From NCBI RefSeq assembly GCF_003917135.1, contig NZ_RPDI01000007.1:1-64000 (forward strand): a stretch of DNA of 64,000 nt, in the 5' to 3' direction. The notes under the pieces were generated by a model. The model was given only the letters and a program-made list of their open reading frames with translations, had not been told where the DNA came from and did not search any database. The first letter of the stretch is position 1, and the number at the start of each line of letters is the position of its first letter. Source of the DNA: Leucobacter chromiireducens. GTDB lineage: Bacteria; Actinomycetota; Actinomycetes; Actinomycetales; Microbacteriaceae. Both the position numbers and the translations under genes were made by a program. Below, piece after piece: positions 1-7,752 of this stretch.

Positions 1-70
1 TACACCACTTTACGGGGCACCACTCTGAGCGCGGGAGATGCTCGCAGGGAAGGTCTGGGCTCTGGTTGTT

Positions 71-261
71 CATGCTTACTCCTGACAGGAGTAAGCATGC
101 TCCGTTGCTCCCGCGGGAACAACGGCTCCTGGTCCCCATATGGAATAGCCGGCACGTGGCTTCCTCAGCGGATCGCGGAGTGGGCCTTCCCGCTTATTCC
201 CGACAGGAATAAGCGGGTGGAGATGCGCATGCCCCGTTATTCCTGCCAGGAATAACGGGGC
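71..261. repeat. Cluster of near-perfect palindromes with a shared core
   Basis: Three palindromes share the core TTAYTCCYGMCAGGARTAA. The first spans 71-99 (13-bp arms, 3-bp centre), the second 189-217 (12-bp arms, 5-bp centre) and the third 231-261 (15-bp arms, 1-bp centre). A fourth unrelated palindrome at 102-125 has the core TCCCGCGGGA. The arms differ between copies but change together, so pairing is kept. None is followed by a T-run, so simple terminators are unlikely. They could be REP-like elements, ends of a small mobile element, or regulator sites. No gene lies between them. Confidence 0.75.
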
Positions 262-556
262 ATCGGGGCTGCAACTGCGCAGGCTTCTGCATCTAGAAGC
301 ATGAACGAAAACTATGAGTCAATCCAGTTTCCACCGTCGTGCGTTGTTTGTGGCTCCACCATTTGCGCTCTTCGGTCTGAGCAAGCCGAAATGCTTGATC
401 CTGGAACCTTCGTGTTCTGGTGTCTTGAAACTGGTGGGTATCCCGCATCTATCCCGCACATTCCCGGAAGACTAAAACAAGCTCCGGTCATTGGAAAGCA
501 AATCTGATCTGCATAAAGCGAAGAACCTGGCATCCCGCACAATCTCTCGATATGGT

Positions 557-604
557 GTACTTCTAAATCGAAAGGTCACCGGATCGATGCCGGTCGGAGC
601 CACG
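557..604 (+). other. 3' half of a tRNA-Arg(UCU)-like gene, possible attachment-site remnant
   Basis: From the anticodon loop (CTTCTAA, anticodon TCT) to the discriminator base, the sequence follows a tRNA. It has a short variable region, a T-arm with stem ACCGG/CCGGT around a 7-base loop ATCGATG (A instead of T at the first loop position), and an acceptor 3' strand CGGAGCC followed by A. No matching D-arm or 5' acceptor strand lies at the proper distance upstream, so it is not a whole gene. Site-specific integration into a tRNA 3' end leaves just such a displaced half at the far end of the element. Whether that happened here is inference. Confidence 0.5.
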
Positions 605-626
605 AAGGAGTATTACGCCTTCACCG

Positions 627-662
627 AACCCCCATGAGGCTTCTACTCGTGGGGGTTCTTTT
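627..662 (+). terminator. Rho-independent terminator behind the tRNA-like fragment
   Basis: A stem of AACCCCC and GGGGGTT, extended by GAG/CTC, encloses a short loop and is followed by CTTTT. Its position just after the tRNA 3' half fits a retained tRNA terminator. Confidence 0.8.
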
Positions 663-1035
663 GTATCCCTCGCTGAACGAGCCCAGAGCGGCAGGGGCAA
701 CGGCCCACTTCTGCCGAAATGGCGTAGGGCGCCCTCGTCGTGTTCGGCAGTGTCGGGAGCGAGCTGCCGGGATGCCACTCCATGAGGAGCGGACTTGCGC
801 AACGTCTCTCCTCAAGTCCGGTGAGTGTTGCACTGCGGATCCTCATCTCTTCGAAAGTGCAACTTCCGGGGGGCTGGTCCCCGTCCAGGGAAAAGCCCCG
901 CCGATGTAGTGGGGAGCAACGGGCATTTGTTCTCTAGCCGCTCGGCGGTGAGTCTCCGCTGCGCTCTCCAGCGAGGGACTTGTCGGTATCAGAGGCCCTC
1001 CGCTGTAAGCTCCTCCACTTTGCTATGGTTCGTGA
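663..1035. other. Intergenic stretch without recognisable genes
   Basis: Only short open frames with no ribosome binding site and no recognisable protein are seen here. I see no RNA gene, and no repeat beyond short GC-rich hairpins. Confidence 0.5.
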
Positions 1036-1617
1036 GTGAGTTTCGATGACGACGTCCGCCTGCTGAAGCTCTTCGCGATGCCGAAGCCAGTGAGGATCAC
1101 CGCCCGAGCGTCAAGTATCACCAATTCGTTCGTGAACGGTGTGATTCCCGTGATCGCGCCGACGGCGTCGGAGATCCGAGATGCGCTTGAGGTCTTGGGC
1201 ATGGTGGCCGAGGTGTCGTGCTCGTATTGCGGCGGCACGAGCACTGAGTGGGATCATCTCCGGCCCCTCGTGGTCAACCAACGTCCGACCGGGTTCATCT
1301 CAGAGATTCAGAATCTGGTGCCGGCCTGTGGCAAATGCAATCAGAGCAAGGGGAATAAACCCTGGAAGGCCTGGATGCTGAGTGCCGCGCCGCTCTCCCC
1401 GAAGACCCGTGGTATCGCAGACCTCGCGCAGCGGGCGCTTCGGCTTGAGGACTACGAGCGCTGGCGGGAACCCACCTGCGTGGATTTCGAGTCGCTCGTG
1501 ACTCCCCAGCTCTGGCAGCTGCATTGGCAGCACCACGCGACGGTGCTCGGTGCGATGCAGGAGGCTGAATCGGTTGCGGCGCGCATTCGTGCGGAGATCA
1601 CGGCAGCGGCGCGGTGA
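1036..1617 (+). CDS. HNH endonuclease family protein
   Basis: The protein has 193 residues. The middle carries a CxxC pair (CSYCGG), then WDHLRP, then an asparagine and a second CxxC pair (CGKCNQSKGN). This is the order of a zinc-stabilised HNH/McrA-type nuclease, in which the His of DH is the general base. The C-terminal third is helical and charged. The GTG at 1036 directly follows an in-frame TGA. An ATG at 1078 (residue 15) is an alternative start, and neither has a strong Shine-Dalgarno. No methylase or other restriction partner stands beside it, so a role in restriction or in a mobile element is only a guess. Confidence 0.8.
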   Translation: MSFDDDVRLLKLFAMPKPVRITARASSITNSFVNGVIPVIAPTASEIRDALEVLGMVAEVSCSYCGGTSTEWDHLRPLVVNQRPTGFISEIQNLVPACGKCNQSKGNKPWKAWMLSAAPLSPKTRGIADLAQRALRLEDYERWREPTCVDFESLVTPQLWQLHWQHHATVLGAMQEAESVAARIRAEITAAAR

Positions 1618-1629
1618 TTCCACGCAGTA

Positions 1630-1857
1630 TCAGCGCTCGAGCGAACTTGCCGGCAGTGTGAGCGCCAGGTAGAGGACCGTACAGACCGCTGCGAACACGC
1701 CGCCGGTGCCAATGCCGCGCCGCGGTCGTCACGCCAGCGCTCCCACTGCGTCACTCGTGCGTCAATGGCGGTGAGCGCTCGCGCAAGACGATCCCAAGCT
1801 GCTGGATCACGGGTGACCAGATCGCGCCGCGCCTGCTGTCGTAGGGCGGTCGGCTTT
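1630..1857 (-). pseudogene. Remnant of a membrane-anchored protein, truncated and frameshifted
   Basis: On the minus strand an open frame begins after a TGA near 1857 and reads as a plausible amphipathic coil (segment QQARRDLVTRDPAAWDRL). A one-base shift near 1725 is then needed to continue into a hydrophobic segment (VCTVLYLALTLPAS) that ends at a stop at 1630-1632. No start codon precedes it in frame, so the 5' end is missing. The same frame upstream of the stop (to about 2075) may be an older part of the gene, but I cannot recognise it. Original function unknown. Confidence 0.4.
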
Positions 1858-2275
1858 CAACGAAAATCAACGTTCCAGTAGGCGGGCCACCAAGCATGAC
1901 GAAGAAATCTCGCCAACGCGTAGCCCTTTGGAAAGGCAACTCCGACTGTGGGACAAGTCACTATGTGTCTGCCATTCAACTGGCTGGTGCGGGAGCAGCA
2001 AACTACTCGGAACTTCCGGGAAAGCACCCGTTCGAGGCTCGTGCCTCGACATCTTGTGGCGGAATTGGGCGACATTGTGGTTGCGAACGGGTGTCTTCTG
2101 TCGTCATTGTCCAGTCAGTGAGCTCTCGTCCCTATTCAGAACTTCAGACTCTCTGTGCCGAACACCGGGGCCACCTCGGTTCGGAGCGTTCGTGAGGGAA
2201 TCGCGAGCCCTCTAACCTGGACGAAGCCCTCTTTGTTTGTTTGGAGGAAGAGGCTCTCGGAGAGGAAACCCACTG
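1858..2275. other. Gene-poor gap in the accessory region
   Basis: No convincing coding frame is seen. Open frames overlap in several phases without codon bias. This may be decayed coding DNA that belongs with the remnant at 1630-1857. Confidence 0.4.
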
Positions 2276-3067
2276 GTGCAGAGTAGCGATCTCGACCTTG
2301 ATTCCCCAGTGTTCGCTGAGCATCCTCAAGGTTGGCGAAGTCCAAATCAAGTGTTTGACGGGTTCCTCCTTTGTTGGGCGCTTGAGATGCAAGTGCGACG
2401 GCAGATCGCCCCTGAGAATCCTCTTCAGGATCTTGCAGAGAGACTGCCATCACGCTTCATGCACGATTCTCTCGGGGGGCTTGTCGGGGGCTTTCACGCG
2501 GCTGATGCAAGATGGTTCAGCGGGCAGGCAGTACCACGTCTCGTTGCTTTCGCGGCTGCGGCTCGAGTGTACGAGCGATTTGAGCCCCACTGGTCGCCAC
2601 TTCTCCACGATTGGGGGCGATACAGCTCAGCCCTAGCGGAAGCGACTGGCGGGGCAGACCGGCTATCTGTGTTCCAAGAGCTTCACGGGAATGTTGCGCG
2701 TGGCTTGCTCGCTGCTCGAGTGGAACGCGCCTACTCGGGCTCTCTAGAGCTGTCTAGCGCTGAGGAATGGTTTGCCAAAGGAGATGAAGAGCTTCTTCGT
2801 GCTACTGCAAGTGGTTCTGCACCATCGTTCCTAATTGGGGGAACACCCGTCCCTGTGCCGATTACGGCCGATGAGCTGAAATCGTCAGTTTGGAGTTGTG
2901 CGAGGGTACTGGTGAGGGCCGGAGACGTTGGGGAGATTCTCGAGCGATACTCGTCGCAACGAGGCCAAGTGGAGGACATTCTGGACCGAGGCTGCCAGCG
3001 TGCAGAAGGAATTGTTGAGCTAGGCCTCAATCCTCGCTTCCAGAACCTTTGGCCAGGCTGGTCGTAG
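2276..3067 (+). CDS. Hypothetical protein
   Basis: I do not recognise this protein of 263 residues. The GTG at 2276 is chosen because GAGAGGAAA lies about six bases upstream; an in-frame TTG at 2237 would add 13 residues. It looks soluble, with no signal peptide or membrane segment. It is Trp-rich in the middle (residues about 80-120) and has a helical, charged C-terminus. Codon use is less GC-biased than in genes to the right, which fits recent acquisition together with its HNH neighbour. The gene stands alone, so context gives no function. Confidence 0.55.
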   Translation: MQSSDLDLDSPVFAEHPQGWRSPNQVFDGFLLCWALEMQVRRQIAPENPLQDLAERLPSRFMHDSLGGLVGGFHAADARWFSGQAVPRLVAFAAAARVYERFEPHWSPLLHDWGRYSSALAEATGGADRLSVFQELHGNVARGLLAARVERAYSGSLELSSAEEWFAKGDEELLRATASGSAPSFLIGGTPVPVPITADELKSSVWSCARVLVRAGDVGEILERYSSQRGQVEDILDRGCQRAEGIVELGLNPRFQNLWPGWS

Positions 3068-3345
3068 TCCCTTCTTGGAGGACGCTCAGTATCTGGGTGG
3101 CGAGGCCCCTGCTGTCCGCTGTGAGTGTGAGGAGAGACTCAGTGTCGCCGGTCCCGGCACTCTGGGCTCGCGCCCGTCTCACTCACCATGGCGTTCAAGA
3201 AGTGCCCGACTGAAGTGCCGGACATTATCTGGATAGCGACAAGGAACGGTCCTGCTCTGGGCGCGACAGCGCTGCTGGTAGGAGGTCCGCGCGGTTGGTT
3301 GCTCGGTCGAGACCAGAGGCATCGGCGACGCATAGGTGATCTACA

Positions 3346-3555
3346 ATGTTCAGCATGACTCAGCACGAGACGCCGCAGCTCCCGTCCCCGAAGATCCTGC
3401 TCCCGCTGGGCATCGTCCTCATCGTCCTCGCGGTACTCGGGTTCATGTTTCTTGAGCTGCACGTCGTATCGGGCGCGTTCGCGGTACTCATCGGGCTCGC
3501 CGGTCTCGGCATGACGGTGCAGAGCATCATCCGGCTCCGGAAGGGCGAGCGCTGA
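3346..3555 (+). CDS. Small two-helix membrane protein
   Basis: This is a 69-residue protein with two hydrophobic helices (about residues 18-36 and 40-58) and a basic tail ending RLRKGER, which suggests both ends are cytoplasmic. AGGTGA lies six bases before the ATG at 3346; the ATG at 3355 is an alternative. It is followed after 58 bases by the DUF1801 gene on the same strand. Function unknown. Confidence 0.65.
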   Translation: MFSMTQHETPQLPSPKILLPLGIVLIVLAVLGFMFLELHVVSGAFAVLIGLAGLGMTVQSIIRLRKGER

Positions 3556-3613
3556 TCCCGGCGCGGCTGAGCGCTGCACACTACCCGCACCTCCCCGACG
3601 AAAGGCAGCCACC

Positions 3614-3970
3614 ATGGATGAACGCATTGCGCAGTTTCTCGCCGGGCTCGAGCAGGACGGCGACGAGCGGTTCCGCATCGTGACGGAGGTGCGCGAGATC
3701 TTTCGCACGCGCTTCGCAGACGCCGAGGAGACCTTCAAGTACGGCGGTCTGCACTACCTGATCGATGGCGCGGCCTTCGCGGGGATCTTCGCGTACACGC
3801 GGCACGTGAGCGTGGAGATCAACGGCGCAGCGCACCTCGACGACCCGCACGGACATCTCGCCGGCGTCGGCGGGAAGTCCGGCCGCAAGCACGTGCGGCT
3901 CGACCGGGCGAGCGACGTCGCCGACAAGCGGGTGGGCGAGTACCTCGCGCGCGCGTGGGAGCTGTTCTGA
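3614..3970 (+). CDS. DUF1801 domain protein
   Basis: The 118-residue protein matches the small DUF1801/YdhG-like fold as I know it. It has an N-terminal helix, then EETFKYGGLHYL and a strand pair with FAYTRHVSVEING, ending in a helix that contains the conserved basic RKHVRLDR segment. The family is soluble and lacks a firmly known role; some members are linked to iron-sulfur or DNA-binding functions. The ATG at 3614 is preceded by AAAGG. The end of the gene lies 8 bases before the best AraC start, so the two are probably cotranscribed. Confidence 0.7.
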   Translation: MDERIAQFLAGLEQDGDERFRIVTEVREIFRTRFADAEETFKYGGLHYLIDGAAFAGIFAYTRHVSVEINGAAHLDDPHGHLAGVGGKSGRKHVRLDRASDVADKRVGEYLARAWELF

Positions 3971-3978
3971 CGGAGCCA

Positions 3979-4830
3979 GTGCAGCCCTGGTCGGGCACGT
4001 TGACGCTCTTCCCTGGCGCGGTGCTGTTTCAGGGGCTGGGCGGCGATGCGGCGTGGCACGCGCACCATGCCGTGCAGCTGATGAGTGCCGAGCGCGAACC
4101 GCTGATCCTCGCGACGCGGCCACCAGCGGGCGAGCCGGGCGGCGGCGTGCCGCACCGCCGGGAGACGCGCGCAGCCCTGATCCTGAGCGGGATCCCGCAT
4201 GAGGTCAGGTGCGCGCCGCAGCCGCTCCTCCTGCTGCTCGTTGAACCGTTCGGGCCACGTGGCCGCGCCCTGCGCGACGCCGCGAGCGCCACCCCAGCTC
4301 ACCTGCACGCTGCGGAGCACGCGCTCGCGGGAGCGTCCAGCGCCGGGGCGGAGCCAGCCGAGCTCGCTGAGGCCATGCTCGCCGCGGTGGTGCCCGGCCT
4401 GGTGCAGGCGCCGACGCCGTCGTCCGAGGTGCGCGCTGCGCTCCGCCACATCGAGCGTGCCGCGCCACACGGCGAGGTTCGCCTCGCGCGCGCCGCCGCT
4501 GACGCGAGCCTCTCGCCGTCGCGGCTCACCCACCGTTTTTCGGCGGAGACCGGCATCCCGTTTCGTCGCTACGTGCTGTGGGTGCGGATCCGCCTCGCGG
4601 TCGAGACCATCGCGGGCGGGGCGCGCGGGATTTCCGAGGCCGCGGCGGCCGGCGGATTCAGCGACGGCGCACACCTCAGCCGCGTGTTCAAGCGGAACTT
4701 TGGGCTGCCGCCCTCGGCGCTGCTCGGCATGCGGGTCTCGGAGGGGAGCTGGGCGGAACGGGCGCCACGCGACGCGGCAGCCGGGAGTACCGGCACCGGC
4801 ACCGGCGCCGACACCGGCGCCACAGAATAG
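3979..4830 (+). CDS. AraC-family transcriptional regulator
   Basis: The C-terminal third carries the double helix-turn-helix of AraC/XylS proteins: LARAAADASLSPSRLTHRF, then a linker with PFRRYVLW and the second unit ending FSDGAHLSRVFKRNFG. The N-terminal half is cupin-like with an AWHAHHAVQL segment. The tail is a low-complexity Gly/Thr/Ala stretch. GTG at 3979 is used here; a GTG at 3955 is in frame and would overlap the DUF1801 gene by 16 bases. Neither has a good ribosome binding site, so the start is uncertain. Targets are unknown; the transglutaminase-like gene just downstream is one candidate. Confidence 0.85.
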   Translation: MQPWSGTLTLFPGAVLFQGLGGDAAWHAHHAVQLMSAEREPLILATRPPAGEPGGGVPHRRETRAALILSGIPHEVRCAPQPLLLLLVEPFGPRGRALRDAASATPAHLHAAEHALAGASSAGAEPAELAEAMLAAVVPGLVQAPTPSSEVRAALRHIERAAPHGEVRLARAAADASLSPSRLTHRFSAETGIPFRRYVLWVRIRLAVETIAGGARGISEAAAAGGFSDGAHLSRVFKRNFGLPPSALLGMRVSEGSWAERAPRDAAAGSTGTGTGADTGATE

Positions 4831-4878
4831 CCGCAACGTTCAAGACCGCGACGCGTGCGCCCCCATAGCGTTGCCGTC

Positions 4879-5574
4879 ATGGACACACACCTGAACGCAA
4901 CCCCGGTGCTCGACTTCGATCACCCGTCGATCCAGTCCCTGCTCGCTGCGCGAGGGTGGGCAGCGCTGGATCGCGATGCGCGGATCGCCGCCGCCTACGA
5001 CTTCGTGCGCGAACTCCCGTTCGGCTACAACCTGTCGGACGATCGCGCGGCGTCGGAGGTGCTGAGCGACGGCTACGGGCAGTGCAACACGAAGACGACG
5101 CTGCTGATGGCGCTGCTTCGCGCGCTCGGGATCCCCACCAGGTTTCACGGCGCCACGATCCACAAGCGGCTTCAGCGCGGCATCGTGCGCGGTGTGGCAT
5201 ACCGGCTCGCACCGGAGAGCATCCTGCACTCCTGGGCGGAGGTCGAAGTTGACGGAGCCTGGGTGGGCCTTGAGGGAGTGATCCTCGACGCGCCGTACCT
5301 CGCCGGGCTGCGGCGCCGGGTTCGCGTGTCTGGCGCGTTCCTCGGTTACGGGGTCGGTACGGAGAACCTCGCTGATCCGCCGATCGCGTGGTGCGGAGCG
5401 GACACGGCGATTCAGCAGACCGGCGTCAACCGGGACTTCGGGGTGTTCGACGATCCAGATGCGTTCTACGCGAGATACGGGGCAAACCTGACGGGCCTGC
5501 GCGGCGTGATCTATCGCTCGGTGGTGCGGCCGCGGATGAACCGGCGGGTGGCCTCAATCCGCGCGGCTGGTTGA
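4879..5574 (+). CDS. Transglutaminase-like cysteine protease-fold protein
   Basis: The protein has 231 residues. It shows the core of the transglutaminase-like superfamily: Cys69 in GYGQCNTKTTLLMALLRALG, His117 in SILHSWAEVEV, and an acidic residue in the following LEGVILD segment. Length and layout match bacterial transglutaminase-like proteins that act as proteases or have unknown substrates. No signal peptide is seen. TAGCGT stands seven bases before the ATG, suggesting a leaderless message. The 3' end overlaps the convergent Fur gene by 21 bases. Confidence 0.8.
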   Translation: MDTHLNATPVLDFDHPSIQSLLAARGWAALDRDARIAAAYDFVRELPFGYNLSDDRAASEVLSDGYGQCNTKTTLLMALLRALGIPTRFHGATIHKRLQRGIVRGVAYRLAPESILHSWAEVEVDGAWVGLEGVILDAPYLAGLRRRVRVSGAFLGYGVGTENLADPPIAWCGADTAIQQTGVNRDFGVFDDPDAFYARYGANLTGLRGVIYRSVVRPRMNRRVASIRAAG

Positions 5575-6099
5575 TCCCGCGCCGCTGTCTGATCCCGCGC
5601 TGCTGTCTGATCCCGCGCTGCCGGGTGACGCCGCGCCGCAGGCCGCGCAGACCCCGAGGTAGGTCACCTCGACGCCGATGATGGTCATGCCGTCGGCGCC
5701 ATCGCGCGCGGCGGCGGGGGCGGGGAGCTTCGCCGCTGGCACGTCGACCACGCTGCCGCAGTGCACGCACTGGACGTGGTGATGCGCGGCGTCGTCAGCG
5801 ATCTCGTAGAGCGCCGCACTCGAGGCCGGCGGGCTGATGCGCTGCAGGATCCCCACCGCGGCGAGATCCTGCACGATGTTGTGCACCGACTGCTGCGTGA
5901 GGGAGGGAAGTTCGGGCGTCACGCCGCGGTGGATCGCCGCGGCGGAGCTGTGCGGGTGGTCCGCGAGGTATGCGAGGGCCGCCTCGCGGCCGGCGGTGAC
6001 GCGGAGCCCGTGCGCGCGGAGGAGCTCGGCGTGCGTGCCGGCAGCGCGAACGGGGCCGCGGCGATCAGCCGCGGCCCCGTCTCGACGCGCAGGGGACAG
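5554..6099 (-). CDS. Fur-family metalloregulator
   Basis: This is a winged-helix Fur protein. It has a helical N-terminus (LLRAHGLRVTAGREAALAYL), a recognition region with LTQQSVHNIVQDL, the metal site HHHVQC, and two Cys pairs, CVHC and CAAC, for structural zinc. No ATG or GTG is available near the conserved N-terminus. The best start is CTG at 6099, seven bases after GGAGG, giving 181 residues; the next normal start (6210) would run 109 bases into the aquaporin gene. The C-terminal tail is encoded by 18-bp tandem repeats. Which Fur subtype (Fur, Zur, or peroxide sensor) cannot be told; the neighbour is an aquaporin, not a catalase. Confidence 0.85.
   Translation of the reverse strand: MSPARRDGAAADRRGPVRAAGTHAELLRAHGLRVTAGREAALAYLADHPHSSAAAIHRGVTPELPSLTQQSVHNIVQDLAAVGILQRISPPASSAALYEIADDAAHHHVQCVHCGSVVDVPAAKLPAPAAARDGADGMTIIGVEVTYLGVCAACGAASPGSAGSDSSAGSDSGAGSTSRAD
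5570..5628. repeat. 18-bp tandem repeat in the Fur tail
   Basis: About three copies of an 18-base unit with core TGATCCCGCGCTGCTGTC encode the Gly/Ser/Asp/Ala-rich tail of the Fur protein. They also cover the last bases of the convergent transglutaminase-like gene. Confidence 0.75.
6052..6079 (-). terminator. GC-rich hairpin after the aquaporin gene
   Basis: A stem of GGGGCCGCGG and its complement encloses a loop of about six bases just downstream of the aquaporin stop. It lies inside the first codons of the Fur frame, so it could attenuate read-through into fur. There is no T-run. Confidence 0.4.
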
Positions 6100-6101
6100 T
6101 G

Positions 6102-6746
6102 TTACGCCTCCTGGGTGATGCGATCGTCCGCGTTCAGCGCGCGGAACACGAGGCCAGCGAGCAGGCCGCCGACGAGCGGAGCGAGGAGGTAGAGCCAGAA
6201 GTTCGACCACGCGAAGGTGCCGTTGATCGCGAGCCCGAGCGCCACGGCCGGGTTGAAGCCGCCGCCGCTGATCGGGCCGACTGCGAGTGCGCCGACGAGC
6301 ACGGTCGCACCGATCGCGAGGCCGTAGAAGGAGTTGTTCGGGTGGTCCTTCGAGGTGGCGACGTTGAGCACCACGGTGACGAGGGTGAAGGTGACGACGA
6401 GCTCGGCGACGAACGCCGGGAGGAGGTCGATCTGCACGGCCTCGGTGGCCGGCGGCACGACGAGTGCTGCGACGGCGACGGCGACGGCGGCACCGACCGC
6501 CTGGCCGACGACGTAGAACACGAAGTCGCGTGCGCTGAGCGCGCCGCGCACGAGCGCGCCGAGCGACACTGCGGGGTTGAAGTGGCCGCCGGAGATGTGG
6601 CCGAACGCGTAGACGAGCACCATGAGCGCGAGACCCACGGCGAACGGGGTGAGATCGCCAGCGTTCGCGATGGCGGTGATGATGGCGAACACGAACAGGA
6701 ACGTGCCGAGCGTTTCGGCGGCAACGTTGCGAGCAACAGTAAGCAC
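6102..6746 (-). CDS. Aquaporin (MIP family channel)
   Basis: This integral membrane channel of about 214 residues should pass water or small neutral solutes. Both signature half-helices are present: GGHFNPAVSLG in the first half and GGGFNPAVALG in the second. About six hydrophobic helices surround them. Length fits AqpZ-type water channels better than GlpF. The start is set at GTG 6746, with GAGAGAAAG about eight bases upstream; an in-frame ATG at 6878 would add a 44-residue polar extension unlike the family. A Fur regulator starts just after it on the same strand. Confidence 0.9.
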   Translation of the reverse strand: MLTVARNVAAETLGTFLFVFAIITAIANAGDLTPFAVGLALMVLVYAFGHISGGHFNPAVSLGALVRGALSARDFVFYVVGQAVGAAVAVAVAALVVPPATEAVQIDLLPAFVAELVVTFTLVTVVLNVATSKDHPNNSFYGLAIGATVLVGALAVGPISGGGFNPAVALGLAINGTFAWSNFWLYLLAPLVGGLLAGLVFRALNADDRITQEA

Positions 6747-6927
6747 GGGATCAGGCTTTCTCTCGGGCGTGAGCCGCTCCAGCGTGCGCGCAGCGACCCA
6801 TTCTGATAAATACCTGGGAACAGTAGCCAATTCGAGCCAGTGTGCCGAGCGGGAAATTCTCAGCTCCGGATCCCGCAATCCAAAAAACTGCGCGTGAGCT
6901 GGGAAAAGTTTCCTGGGAACTGCGAAA

Positions 6928-7681
6928 TTAGTGCGTGTGCAGTGTCTCGCTGAACTCGATGAGCAGTGACGCGACGGGCTGTGGGCTCTTGATGATGGCC
7001 TCGTGACCGCGCCCGTCGATCTCCGCCATGCGCGCGTGCGGGATCGCGTCGGCGACCTCGCGCACCCAGCCGCGCGGGCACACGCGATCAGTCTCGCCGC
7101 GCAGCACGAGCGCCGGCGTGGTGAGCCGCGGGCAGACGCGCTCGAGCCGGTGCCGCAGCATCACACGCAGCTTCGCAATGAACCAGCGTGGACTCGTGTG
7201 CAGATACTCCCAGAGCCCGGTGAGGATCACCTTCGGGCTCTCCCCGGCCAGATCCTGCAGCATGCGCGCCGCCTGCCGCAGCGCCGTTCGCTCGTGCCGG
7301 TTCACGGTGGGGGGCGATCAGCGCGAGGCCGGCGACGAGCTCCGGGTGGTGGAGCGCCACCTCCGCGACCACCTGCGTGCCCATGGAGTGGCCGACGAGG
7401 ATCACCGGGCCGGAGGTTTCCGCGCGAATGAAGCGGGCAAGGAGCTCGCCGGTCTCCTCGATCGTGGTCTCGCTGCCCGGCTCGGGGGAGTCGCCGAAGC
7501 CGGGGAGGTCGAGGGCGAGCACGCGGCCGCGCGCGGCGAGCTCGGCCCCGACACCCGCGAACGTCGCGCGTCCCATGCCGATGCCGTGGACGAGGACGAA
7601 GGTGAGGCCGGCCGGCCCCGGGGTGTCGCTGACGGCGATCTCGATGTCGCCCAGCCGTGTGCGCCGATCGCTCCCGCTCAT
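6928..7681 (-). pseudogene. Alpha/beta hydrolase interrupted by a frameshift
   Basis: Two frames together make one normal alpha/beta hydrolase of about 250 residues. The first (from ATG 7681) holds the oxyanion segment VLVHGIG and the nucleophile elbow GHSMGTQ. The second holds the acid segment LRGETDRVCP and the catalytic His in DGRGHEAI, ending at 6928. They join at a run of six G at 7309-7314: removing one base restores LALIAP followed by NRHERTALRQ. This is either a true frameshift or a sequencing error in the homopolymer. TAGGGT lies six bases before the start. Confidence 0.8.
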
Positions 7682-7752
7682 GCAGACACCCTAGCGAATG
7701 CGGTGGCCGCAGCGGTTGGCACCGTTCCAGCCGTCCTTGTTAGTGTGGCTGG

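Noticed and set aside
71-261. CRISPR array
   Set aside because: The palindromes vary in arm sequence and spacing, and no equal spacers or cas genes are present.
301-507. Short frame of 68 codons, and one on the opposite strand
   Set aside because: No ribosome binding site, no codon bias and no recognisable protein. The two frames overlap almost fully.
481-605. A complete tRNA gene
   Set aside because: A 5' strand that could pair with CGGAGCC (GCTCCG at 481) is about 120 bases away and no D-arm can be formed, so only the 3' half is supported.
634-909. Coding frame behind the tRNA-like fragment
   Set aside because: It begins inside the terminator hairpin and its product has no coding character.
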